Below, piece after piece: positions 54,301-64,000 of a stretch of 64,000 nucleotides of DNA. Position 1 is the stretch's first letter; the number at the start of each line of letters is the position of its first letter. The notes under the pieces are model-generated. The model was not told the origin of the DNA. It made no database searches and saw nothing but the letters and a program-made list of their open reading frames with translations. The translations under genes were made by a program, and so were the position numbers. The DNA comes from Ixodes scapularis (taxonomy: Eukaryota; Arthropoda; Arachnida; Ixodida; Ixodidae): positions 186,001 to 250,000 of the forward strand of contig NW_024609953.1 in the NCBI RefSeq assembly GCF_016920785.2. Reading direction: 5' to 3'.

Positions 54301-55574
54301 TATGAACAAATACCGCCAAGCTGGTGCACGCTGGGACGCACTTGAGCCAAAAAGGCAGAGCGTCTCTGGCAACCTAGTTTGGCGTGGCGGCACAACTCCG
54401 ACATCTACAGTAGACCAATAGGAGCATGCTCACAAACGGTGGCACATCACATTAATAAGAGCATGCGCATCTGGATGTGGAATGCGCCATGAGCCAAAAA
54501 TGGTGACGCGTTGCCGGCATCCAGTAGGAGCACCCGCGACACGATCTAACGATGGCAGTACTTGGATAAGTCAAGATATCCAGTGCTTTACTCTTGCGAA
54601 ACATGGTTACAAGAGAGTGGCTCACACTCAAACACAGATGTGTGAACCATTCTATATGTGCAGAATAAACTACTGTGTGAGAGTTCCACTTCATTTATTC
54701 CTGCCAAGAGCATTATCGGTTATTGCGCTTTGTCTGATCTTATGCTTTTGTCGCAGTCCACTCAAAAGCGTAGCAACCAGGTTCTACCCTATCTCAAACC
54801 GACAGTCTCCCCAGGCGTGCCGGCCAGAGTTTGCGTCTCTCGCATACTCTTTATGGTTCTTCTGATTTGCTGCGCCATGCAATCGGGTGGAGGGAGAAGT
54901 GCCCTCCTAGCTATGTTAACACGCTAGCTTATGAGTTGGTTTTTGTAACAAAAAACTTTGCTTCAAAAATTGACAGAAATAGGGCTGCGGCCATTGGGCA
55001 AGGCCACACTCAGTGATGCGTGACCGTGACATACCCTGTTCATGAAAAAGTTGTTTTGTTTTGTGAACGCCAGATGCCCTTTGCCAGATATAGAATATTT
55101 GAGCAACTGAAAACCAGGAATCGCCGAATTCCATCTCTTTTCATATTGTGTCTATAGTAGTACCGTTGTGTGTCTAACTGGAAAACTTTAACTGCAGTGA
55201 GTGTCGAGAAAAGGGAGCGGTTGCTTGGCTACCGCTCATTGTCGTTATGTGTTCTTCAAGATCACATTTCTTGAGAGATGTCCATTGGGGATTAGAGGAC
55301 AACTTTGGAATTCTGTGCGTGTCCATTGCAAAGTCTGTTTGAGGCTTGGTGGGTTTGGCCAAAAATTTACTAGTTGTTGCAGTGAGGTCCACGTGTCTTC
55401 AAACCCACAACTGCTCATTTAATTTATCTTCTGTAAAAGTTAATTGGGGGGTCTGTTTGAGTTATGATGATTTCAGCTGAACATTGACTCGTTGCAAGAG
55501 CATGCGTATGTGCTCGAACTCACAAATGCTCGTTGAAATTACCTCGAATCAAACTGAGTTCCATGTTTCTGCAG
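54301..55574. other. UNC80 intron, nothing recognised
   Basis: No bounded element or gene identified before exon J. Confidence 0.5.
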
Positions 55575-55719
55575 GCACACAAAGTCTCTGGAGCACGAGG
55601 AAATGAGAGACCCTTTGTTCTCGTCGAACGTGTTCATCATCGACGAGACTGCGGTTGAAAAGAGCAGCCGAAAGTCCTTCTTCCGCAAGAGGGGTGTGAG
55701 GAAGGTGCCTAGTGCCCAG
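55575..55719 (+). CDS. unc80: UNC80 exon J
   Basis: The acceptor CATGTTTCTGCAG|G completes Arg and the donor is GCCCAG|GTATTG. Then 48 codons, phase 0 at the end. It encodes HTKSLEHEEMRDPLFSSNVF, IIDETAVEKSSRKSFFRKRG and VRKVPSAQ. The basic SFFRKRGVRK segment is analogous to the vertebrate KDFWRKMFKSQ region that follows LLDSAEK. Identification rests on order and phase as well as similarity. Confidence 0.85.
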
Positions 55720-56332
55720 GTATTGAGCCCTGCTTCATCTGCTTTCTTTGGAATCATTGGCAGAAGTCTCATGGCTCATCGCTCAATGAGAGTAGAAGAC
55801 AAGACATTAAGGGGAAAAGGAGGGGAAAGGCAAAGCGACACAGAAAGAAAAAGTTTTGCTACTATTCAATTTGTTGTGAAAATGCTCGCTTCTTTGGGGG
55901 GAGTACACAAGCACCTCGCTTACTTCATTCTTAAAAAACCTCAGCCTAGAAAATTTAGAAATATGGAAGAGTTTCCCCAAACAAATGTCTGTGTGAACAA
56001 AACTTATTATCAAGTGGAGCCACAGAAATAGCTAAATATAGTACTTTAGTGGAGGTAACATTTTTATACTATGTTTATTTTAATACACTATCACGAGTAA
56101 GCATTGATTGTTTTCTTCACTCGCATGGTACTGATTTTAGGAGTTACCACGTAAACGGGGCATATGACTTTATTTGGACAAAATATGATAGAATGACCAG
56201 TGTGAACCTCTAACGTGGGACTATCCCAGCCAAAATGGGGTTTCTGGTAACTCTACTGAATGCTAACATAACATCTACGGGCTGTTTTTGTTAAACTGGA
56301 AATATATTCCTAAAAAAAAAGTGCAATATTTT
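55720..56332. other. UNC80 intron, nothing recognised
   Basis: Open frame from exon J continues to 56031 only by chance. No repeat boundary. Confidence 0.45.
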
Positions 56333-57038
56333 CTGGACTATAGTCCACACCCAGTGTATAATCTGAAAAAACAAATTTTGAGCAAAAAGAGAGAAAAAAA
56401 ATCTTTTTGTGCATAATCTGCTGCCAGAACACGTTGAAAACGTATACTTTATTAGCACATAGAAAAGCCTGTATTGTACTGAAATCATCATTAACATACT
56501 CTCTCATTCACAAAGTTCATGACGTCTCGTTATAATGAACATTCTTGAAAAACATTATTTTATGTTATGCACCTGTATGTAGTCCGTACCGCGTAAACAA
56601 CCTTAATGTGAAACATTCTTTGGCCAGGTGTTCGGCATCTCGTGAAGCACAGATAAAAGCGTGGTCGCGAGGCTCGACACTGATTGGTTGATGGGTGAGA
56701 GAGGAGGAGTGAGGTGTCAGACACTGATTGGTTAATGGGGAGGTCATTGACCAGACTGGTAGGTGAGGAGGAGCTCAACCACCTGTGCTTTTTGAGGGAG
56801 AGGAACTCGTGAGTGTGGAAGGCTCTGGAAGATTGCCAGATTTATCAGACCAATTAGCGGTAGTATTGCTTCACTATCTGATGAAGGGCTCTGTGGACAT
56901 AGGCATCTGGCATCTGGAAACTCTGAGTATCTCTTAACGTTTGTAATGCTAGAACGTTTGACGTGTGCAACAGAGTCGCCTAGCAATTTGCCATATTAAA
57001 ACTGTGTAGTCCGTGAAATTAAGTTAGAAAAATACGGT
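56333..57038. mobile_element. TATTTTCTGGACTATA-type element, third copy
   Basis: The left end ATATTTTCTGGACTATAGTC and the right end ...GTTAGAAAAATACGG, near TA, enclose internal AGTCCGTACCGCG text shared with the family. Confidence 0.6.
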
Positions 57039-58169
57039 AGACCTGAAACCAATAATGTATTAATGCAGAATATGTTATAGGGCTGACTTCTAGCCACTTA
57101 GAGTTACACTCTCTCCTAATGGAAGAGCATCACATGATTGGTGCATCAGCATTCAGCTAGGACTCGTGTCATGACTGATCGGATACGAGAGGCTGACACT
57201 CCGTCCGTCCTGTCCAGCACTACGGCTTTGTCGTCTACGAGGTGTTGGAAGAAACAGGCTTGCACGTCCTAGCTTTCGTTAAGCCTAGAGCCATGAAATG
57301 AGCTACGCTTGTAGTATCGGCACTCCATTCTTCGATTATTTTGTGGGGACCCCCACTCTGGTGCTTAGTGCAGAGAGGACGCAATTGACAATTTGTGAAG
57401 TAGCAAATCAGCTGTTCAGTAGGTTGACCTCTTTGTGACTGTAAATAAACAACTAGTATTCTCTCTCTCAATTGGCAATAGTTACCATTTGAAGATGCGC
57501 AGCTTTCTGAGTTTGAGATGTGTTGTCAGGCAACTCAGGGAATATTGTTTTTATTCTTTTGCGGACTGTTTTCAGATTTTGAGAGGACAAAGGGAAAAGC
57601 GTTCTCTGCGATATCAGACAAAGCTTCAGGCAACTGGCGATCGTGGTTATAAACGCCAAGATTGCTGAAGTGTCATTAACTTTGAAGCTGGGGGGAAAGG
57701 CGGGAGCAGAACGCAGCAAACCCTGGGTGGTGACGTCGTCAGTCCCGAAAGAAAGAACGAGAAAGAGAGTGACAGAAGAGCACAGAAAGAAAGCAGACAG
57801 AAAGTTAAGCGTGTTCCTTTCGCTGCAGTGAGTTGAAGTTGCAGAGCACCTGTCAACTTTATTTAGTTTCATAAAATGCGCCATTCCGGCTTTTTTTGCG
57901 AAGTAAGCTAGAAAAGAACAAGGTAGAGACCTTAGAGGTGATGTTTTGCTGCTTCTTTGTGTACCTTAAGACGTCGCCACTGATACGGGCCCATCGGGAC
58001 CGCCAACTGGCACCGCCGATGTCCGCATCTATGCCCCGCCGTTCCCAAGCGGCCCGAGTGCGTGGGACCTTTCCCTCTAGATTATTATGTTAGCTCTATG
58101 TCTAAGGCATAGCTTACTTAGTGGCTCTAGCTAAGCGTATACTCCCTGGGACGCCCTCTTTGCTTACAG
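57039..58169. other. UNC80 intron, nothing recognised
   Basis: No assignable element. Confidence 0.5.
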
Positions 58170-58341
58170 AGCATTCTGGACGAGAAGGAGGACGTCTCTG
58201 CGTGCCCGAGCCCCCTGCCAGGGCAGACCACCCCGTCGTTTCCCCGGCAACACCGGGCCCTGTCCGCCAGGCTCAGTGTTTCGGAAGGAGACAACATTTC
58301 CCTCACCCCCAAGCACAGCAAGGGCTCAAAGTTTCCCCTGG
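58170..58341 (+). CDS. unc80: UNC80 exon K
   Basis: The acceptor is CTTTGCTTACAG and the donor is CCCTGG|GTGCGT. It starts in phase 0 as required by exon J and ends with one base of a Gly codon. It encodes SILDEKEDVSACPSPLPGQT, then PRQHRALSARLSVSEGDNIS and HSKGSKFPLG. The end resembles vertebrate KKLKLPIGNW, which suggests the next exon begins with the G-W segment. The next exon is not found in the remaining 5.6 kb, so it probably lies at or beyond the window end. Confidence 0.85.
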
Positions 58342-58668
58342 GTGCGTCTCTTTCCTCCATGATTGCCGACAGTCTCTGGATCACGGTACGACGCCAATGG
58401 GACATAGTCTGACGCCAACCAGAGCCGTATATGGGGAGAGTTTGGTCAGTCTATGATCTCGCCGCCGTAACGCTATCCTCCCGAGTGAGCCAATCAGCAC
58501 GCGGCACAGAGCGAGAGGCATGAGCTCATGCGCGTGAACTCCCGGCTGCTCCCAGCTGAGCGGCGAGGGCCGCCATTTTCGTTCATTCTCCCAGCGGAAT
58601 GCGTGGGATCGGCATCTAAATCTCGATTATTTCCTTTTATATCGCTGGCTCGGGCAAGAAAATGACGT
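58342..58668. other. UNC80 intron, nothing recognised
   Basis: GC-rich intronic start, no element. Confidence 0.5.
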
Positions 58669-58669
58669 A

Positions 58670-59844
58670 CAGTGTAGACTGCATATAACGTATGTCGCGG
58701 GAGTCGCGAAAATCCGCGCTATAAGCGGTACCGCGCTATAACCAAAACATCAATTTTTCAGGCCAAAATACATGCGTTGAGACAACTTACCTTTGTAAAA
58801 GAATTTATTTTATGTTGGATGAAAAATAAAGCTTAGTTTAAGGAAAGTCTTTATTTCACCAGACTATAGTACAGTTCTGTCGCAAGTGTGTCACACATTT
58901 TGAAAGAACTGAGCGGCTTTTGCCTGGCGCAGCCTTTTAAAGGCGTCGCGGGTTGCGGACGGACTTTGTGAGCATTCAGGATTGCTAACCCTAATCACTT
59001 TTCTCCGATGATGAAAACGCATAAAAATTCACATCCTTCATACGGTACGCGCCAGTAATACCTTCAGCTTGAGCACACGCATGAAATGCGCCAAATATGA
59101 AATCCGGGCGATGTTCGAAAACGCAAATGCTTAGAAAGCACCACTGTAGTCGAAGTAAACAAACACGACGACACAAGCGTTTCTGCCGTCTTGAGAGTGC
59201 CGCCACGACATCGCCACACGAGTAGGTGGATCTTCCCTTCTAGTACGTGCTGAGTTATCATAGCGACACACAACGAAAATTCACAGTCAAGGATAGCGCT
59301 TTTATGCGGAACGATAAGCTTCCAACTGGCTGTCTACGACGATGATCACAGCCGACGCCATGTTTGCGGATAAATTTAGAAGAAGCTAGCCTGTGACCGG
59401 CAAGCAACGCGTGCGAACACTTCTCCTCGGCCTGCAATTGGTCTGTCGTTGCGGTTGTTTTCCAACGCAGCGGAGGTACGCACGCACGTGAACGACACGT
59501 GCGTGCGTCCCTCCGTCGCTATGGCAACTGAAGCCTCTCTCTTTGCTTCTCCCCGCTTCTTTGAGCCACGCTTCGAGCAACCTCCTTGCCCCGCGAGTGT
59601 AGCTTGAGGCTAGTGCCGTTATCTAGTGTTGCACAGGGAAGCGTGCTCGCTGCGCCGGTTGGTCGGCACGGTCGGCGGGCTGTTTCAGAAACCGCACTAT
59701 AACCGGTATTTCCCTTCGCGCGCCTGCATTTTAAGCGGTATGTAATTACATGGAGTTCTATGGGAGGCGAACCGGTGGTTTAAAAAAACCGCGTTATGCC
59801 CGGTCCTGCACTATAAGCGGTTACGTTGTAAGTGGTCTATACTG
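58670..59844 (+). mobile_element. Tigger-type element, 1.18 kb, copy 2
   Basis: Ends CAGTGTAGACTGCATATAAC and ...AAGTGGTCTATACTG, TA-flanked, same orientation as 46447-47625. The conserved minus-strand frame of about 71 codons (58991-59206) is again open. Confidence 0.85.
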
Positions 59845-59846
59845 TA

Positions 59847-60689
59847 CTGTTATTCCTCGGTGGGTTAAAAAGCTAATAAATGAAGATTTTTCGGCGTATG
59901 GCCACAAACTTTTATTCAGGCGAAAAAGAAAGTCGGCCCGTAGCAGACGACGCGTAGCCTCAGCAGTGTTCTTCTCCGACCAGTCTCCGACAGCGTTGCG
60001 AAAAAATGGCGGTCGTCTCTTCTCTGCTCCTTTCTTTCTCTCTCACTCCTTCGGCGCTCTCCTCCCTTTCATTTACTTTTCTCCTCTCCGGCGCCTTCGT
60101 TGCCACACCCACTGGCCAAACTCGCCCAATATACGGCTTTGACGCCAACATGATACGGTCTGACGCCAATATGACATGGTCCGACGCCAATATGACACAG
60201 TCCAATGCCGATCTGATGCATTCCAACTCCAATTTTGTTATGTAGATCTGTCCTGGGGGCTGTAAGCTCCCACTGCTGCTGAACCGCCCTCTCAGGTCTT
60301 ATTGCCTCGTCATAGGCTCGGTCGAACGTGAGCGTTTTCTCTGTGGAAAGCCGTCGCTGCAGACGCTCGTCCTGCACCCTGCACACCAAGCGGTCTCTGA
60401 GCATCACATCCATCGGTGACATAGCGGACGTCTCGAAGCTCGCTGCTGCTTTCTTGACGCTCTTTCTTTCTTTTGTTTCTGTCACAAGTTGGCCGATTAA
60501 ATCTTGTGTTTTTAGTTTTACGCTTGTCGATCCTTTGTCATCTGCAACAATATACACCACCACTGCCCATCAAGCATGATTGCCTTGCTGCGACCAAAAG
60601 AAGACTGCACTCTTTTATAGAGAGCAGTGAAAAGAAAACTGGACGCTCCGCTTGCTCCGCTCATCATGGTTGTGTTTCGATTCCACATA
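59847..60689 (-). pseudogene. Gypsy gag fragment with short tandem repeat
   Basis: On the minus strand, MLRDRLVCRVQDERLQRRLS followed by TLTFDRAYDEA is the conserved C-terminal capsid motif of Gypsy Gag proteins. A 20-21-bp tandem repeat (GACGCCAATATGACA, about 60135-60225) lies downstream of it. No zinc knuckle or pol sequence follows. It is a truncated relic. Confidence 0.72.
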
Positions 60690-61593
60690 CAGTTGAGCCC
60701 AATTATATCACACTCGGGTATTTCGAATTATTGTTTATATCAAACAATCCAAACATCCCCTTGAAAATCACATGTAATACTAGTATAGGTGCCTTGTCTT
60801 TTTGTATTGAACTACCATAAGGGGGACACTCGATACAGGGAACAAAGTTCGGTTGGATTGCTTGCGTTGAGGGGCTGGCGGACTGCCAAGCCAGAATACA
60901 CGCGGTAAGATACGCAGCGAAAGAGCAGTTGTAAAAAAAGTTTTAAAAATAAACAAAACAAAAAAAAGTAGGAAATTGCAAAAGCAAGGGAAAGGGCACG
61001 TGCGTGCATGCGTAGGGAGAGCAGGGAGTGCTTGCTGTCAGAACATAGCCTGTGCCCTTTCCCCGAACATTGCTGATGCTGCGGGACTCCCTAGCCCCAA
61101 AATAAAATTATCAAAAAAGAAAGAAAAAAAAGGTTTTCGCAAGGCAAGTCGAGTGTGGACAACAACGGTTGTGCAATCACACTTCCAACGCTTTATCTTT
61201 GTTTACCTTTTTCTTTTGCCGTTATTGCTTTGTTGATTTTCTTTTCTTTCGCCTTTTTTGTTTGTTTGGTTCTTGCTTTTGTTTTGTTTCCTGCTTAACT
61301 TTTTTTATGACTTTCTTTTTATGAGTCGCTTTTCCATTTTTCTTTCATTAATTTAATTATTTTTGTGTTTTGTCGCTTGTGCTGGCGGTGTTTGTGGTCT
61401 CCGCCAACTATGCTCTACTGTATTTAGGGGCTCTTAATTGCTCTATTTGTTAAGCCCCTGTTTGTCGCGACCTTCGGCATTAGCAGAGACGCTAGGAAAT
61501 TTCAACTCGAGCTTAATTTAACATACATCAATCTATTGATATATCGAACAATTTTACGATCCCCTTTGAATTCAATATATCCGGGTTCAACTG
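60690..61593 (+). mobile_element. Tigger/pogo-type MITE, second copy of the 3.9-kb family
   Basis: Left end CAGTTGAGCCCAATTATATC and right end ...ATATCCGGGTTCAACTG, TA-flanked. 904 bp against 991 bp for the first copy. Confidence 0.8.
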
Positions 61594-61595
61594 TA

Positions 61596-62378
61596 GACTC
61601 TGCCGTTAGGATCGGGTTCCATGTGTGTGGTCGCTCTAACAATCGCCGCTCCATTGGCCTGTGCTTCGCTCGTCTCCCAAGGAGTGAGACGATGCAACAA
61701 AAAGACAGCGAATGGTTTACTGTACTTCCCAGTTGCTTGTCCTCGAGAGGCGGTAGTCCGGGCCCGCCGATCCTGGTTGTTGCCCGTCGTTCAGAGCTCA
61801 CAGTCGGAGTCCGCGCCGGCAGATCGGCTTTCCCATGCCAGCACTGCATAGGCTAGCTGTTCCAAGCCATCAAAGCCCGATCTTGCTTCGGAACGACTCT
61901 GAAATCATCACGGCCTGGGCCCGTATGGCCAGGGCTTGCCGTTCCCGCCGGTCCTGATCCGAACCTCGCTGGTAGACCGCTCCAGGGATCGCCATGGGCC
62001 AGACCGGCTGCGTCGTTCCTGCCCGGCCCCAGCCTCGTGCAGCACGCCCTGTCATGCACTAGCTCTTGCGTCTTCGGCCGACCGCTTCTCACGTGCGCTC
62101 TGCTTTTTTGTCGTCCACCCTCGTCTCCCACACATGTTGTTGTTGCTTAAAATAGTATAAAGTGCATTGCAGGCGATTTAAACCACAACGGTATGAGAAA
62201 AGGCACACACTGACAATATATGAAACTCTGTTAGGTTTTATAAAATATAAATGATAGAAACAACGCAGAAAAAACAGGAACATGTCGCCAGCTTAGGCTT
62301 TTCACATAGCTTACCAGCGGATAGCGCCAACAATCTGTTAACATAGATGGAATTAGGAGGGCATGTCGGTTAAACACC
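61596..62378. other. UNC80 intron, nothing recognised
   Basis: GC-rich part (61600-62130) with overlapping frames on both strands. Possibly a decayed retroelement, but no motif supports a call. Confidence 0.4.
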
Positions 62379-62515
62379 TTGGCATGTGAATGCCAAACGA
62401 GACAAGGGACACACAAAAACAAGTCAGACACTGACAGTGTTCCTGTTTGCGATGCTGTCCCTGTCTGACGTGTTTTTGTGTGTCCCTTGTCTCCTTTTGC
62501 ATTTGCATACCAAGA
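62379..62515. repeat. Hairpin with ~60-bp arms
   Basis: CTTGGCATGTGAATGCCAAA continuing GAGACAAGGGACACACAAAA is mirrored by its complement ending ...GCATACCAAG. The loop is about 25 bases. Confidence 0.82.
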
Positions 62516-62557
62516 CAATTTGTTTACGTTCGTTGATGTTGCATTTGCAATGAGCAG

Positions 62558-62623
62558 TCGTCAAATGTGACGTGTGGTGTGCTGTTGCATTTGCAACAGC
62601 ACACCACACGTCACATTTGACGA
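62558..62623. repeat. Perfect 32-bp-arm palindrome
   Basis: TCGTCAAATGTGACGTGTGG continuing TGTGCTGTTGCA, then TT, then the exact reverse complement. No mismatches seen. Confidence 0.92.
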
Positions 62624-62634
62624 TCACGTAAATA

Positions 62635-62815
62635 CTGGCAATAATAATCGCTGGAGAATGGGAACCATGGGGACGAAGGACAAACACAATTCTCCAAACA
62701 CAGCTAGGTGACTGGTGCGCGACCGAAAAAATCTGCCTGGTCCTGGTATCGAACCAGGGACCTCTCCATTTCCAGTGGAGGGGTCCCTGAACTATAATAA
62801 TTCCTTCTCCAGGGA
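62635..62815 (-). mobile_element. tRNA-derived SINE
   Basis: On the minus strand, box B GGTTCGATACC closes a T-arm (CCTGG/CCAGG) next to a stem-loop CTCCA-CTGGAAA-TGGAG. No acceptor stem. The tail contains CCATGGTTCCCATTCTCCAG. Confidence 0.6.
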
Positions 62816-63168
62816 TTATTATCGTCATTCTTGTCCAGCTTGCTTGGACCTTTGCAGTAATTGCATTATCAATGTAAATACTGTATTCTCTTATTTTCAA
62901 TCATTTCGCCTTCATGATGTTTGCGATTTTCATGTCGTGTTAAATTTCGCAGAACCCATTTGTCGGGGCAAGTAGTGCCCCGTGCACAGCGAGTGAAAAG
63001 GCTGCGAGCCGATCGTCGTGCGAAGGTCGGGGCCTACAAGAACGCCTCCCTAATATTCTCACCCCATTGGTGGCCATAGCTTCCAGTCTCTTGCCGTCTT
63101 CCATGCCAAACCTGTGGAAGCTGTTGTGAAAAAAAAAAAGGACGTTCACAATTCCCTGTAGTGCTGAA
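62816..63168. other. UNC80 intron, nothing recognised
   Basis: No assignable element. Confidence 0.5.
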
Positions 63169-63582
63169 TTAGAGCGCAGCTCTTGAGGAGGAGGGTGTGC
63201 CCCTCTTCCTCCTCTCCTTCTCTCCTCCTGCCTTCCTCCTCATCCCTTCCTCCTTATGTCACTTGTGACGTTTGTGAAGGTCACTGTGAAGGGCGTGACC
63301 TTCGTCGTGACCTTTGTAACATCATTTGTGACCTTCGTGATAGCCTCTTGAAGGTCGTGACCTTTGTGACCTTACTCGCGACGGCCTTGTGAAGATCACT
63401 GAAGGTCATGACCTTCACGAGTGACCTCCGTGACGTCACGAGTGACCTTTTTGACGTCACTCGTGATCCTCGTGACGTCACGTGTAATGTCATTATGATA
63501 AAAGTCCCATAACGCAATGTGCGGTAGCGCTGACGGCGACATCGCTCAAGCCAGAAACGGGTGCCTAAGAGCTGCGCTCTAA
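63169..63582. mobile_element. TTAGAGCGCAGCTCTT-TIR element with a GTGACCTTCGTGACGTCAC array
   Basis: Inverted ends TTAGAGCGCAGCTCTTGAG and CCTAAGAGCTGCGCTCTAA bound 414 bp. The interior (about 63250-63485) is a tandem array of GTGACCTTCGTGA-type units in which TGACGTCA recurs. Confidence 0.78.
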
Positions 63583-63983
63583 AAGTCTAGCCACAGATGG
63601 CCCCGGTACAAAGCCTGGAAGGTACGGAGTCTGGAATGCGTCTCCGACTGGTGTGTCTCGGATGTCCATCTCATAACCTCGTACAAGGATCGTGTTGTCG
63701 CCAGCCAAGATCCTTGCGGTGTCACATCAGTGGTGGTGGATGTGGCAGACGGCCGTTCTGCCACAGTTTGCTCTGCATCTTGACAGTCCACGCAAACTTT
63801 AACTGTAGGATTTGGGACGTCGCAACTACCGCATTACCGAAAGGCACGCAAACAACACTCGGAGCCGAGAGGAACTTGGAGTGCCATTTTTTATGGCGCT
63901 GATACTCCGAACTTGGTCTCGTATCTTTTACATGCGCGTTCCCAATTGTGCGCTTCCTTGTACAGCAGTGACGACGGTGACAC
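63583..63983. other. UNC80 intron, nothing recognised
   Basis: No assignable element. It precedes the possible acceptor at the window edge. Confidence 0.5.
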
Positions 63984-64000
63984 TTACGTTTGTTTGCAGA
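63984..64000 (+). other. Possible 3' splice acceptor at window edge
   Basis: The window ends ...TTACGTTTGTTTGCAG|A, a plausible acceptor. The following UNC80 exon should start in phase 1 (two bases to complete Gly), which cannot be tested here. Confidence 0.35.

Noticed and set aside
62690..62815. Functional tRNA on the minus strand
   Set aside because: Only the T-arm and one stem pair. No acceptor stem. SINE head is the better call.
63183..63517. Frames rich in VTFVTS/TSRRSL repeats
   Set aside because: Translations of the GTGACCTTCGTGACGTCAC array.

Overview
This is nuclear DNA of an arthropod, most probably a hard tick. The evidence is a spliced animal gene with GT-AG introns, dense old and young transposons, and a SINE body ending in a '...GTGGTCCAAATTAATCC...CACGTAAAACCC' tail that resembles SINEs I know from ticks. 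The species call is inference. Nothing looks bacterial, and there are no operons, Shine-Dalgarno sites or CRISPR arrays.

One host protein-coding gene explains the window: the + strand gene for UNC80, the large scaffold of the NALCN sodium-leak channel complex. Eleven internal exons lie between 8283 and 58341. Every junction has GT/AG ends and the reading phase is kept from exon to exon, giving about 756 codons. These match roughly the N-terminal third of animal UNC80. The start codon and the rest of the gene lie outside. Position 1 begins with a perfect donor (AAG|GTGAGC) and the last bases look like an acceptor (TTTGCAG|A), so flanking exons may abut both edges. Exon 3 carries one extra G in a run of eight, which breaks the frame.

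The introns (about 1 to 13 kb) are packed with mobile elements. 1-8.2 kb: a LINE tail, 12-bp minisatellite arrays and two pogo/Tigger-type MITEs. 8.9-12.5 kb: another such MITE and minisatellites. 12.6-17.3 kb: a TTAA-flanked element that took a CR1/Jockey-type LINE and then a deleted Tigger element. 18-25.7 kb: a SINE, a satellite array and a young, internally deleted Gypsy LTR retrotransposon. 25.7-32 kb: TIR elements and a hAT-like element. 32.2 kb: an intact tRNA-Ser(AGA). 32.7-36.4 kb: the uninterrupted paralogue of the TTAA element, a fold-back element, a LINE and a 144-bp higher-order minisatellite. 37.4-40.6 kb: a decayed second Gypsy element containing a hairpin. 42-64 kb: paired Tigger-type elements, a LINE, a 1.5-kb element with unusual inverted repeats, hairpins and a Gypsy gag fragment.

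No novel multi-gene system is evident. The most informative material is the transposon archaeology: paralogous empty sites that fix insertion boundaries, a trans-mobilised-looking Gypsy derivative with an unusual domain order, and fold-back elements that would be transcribed inside the UNC80 pre-mRNA.
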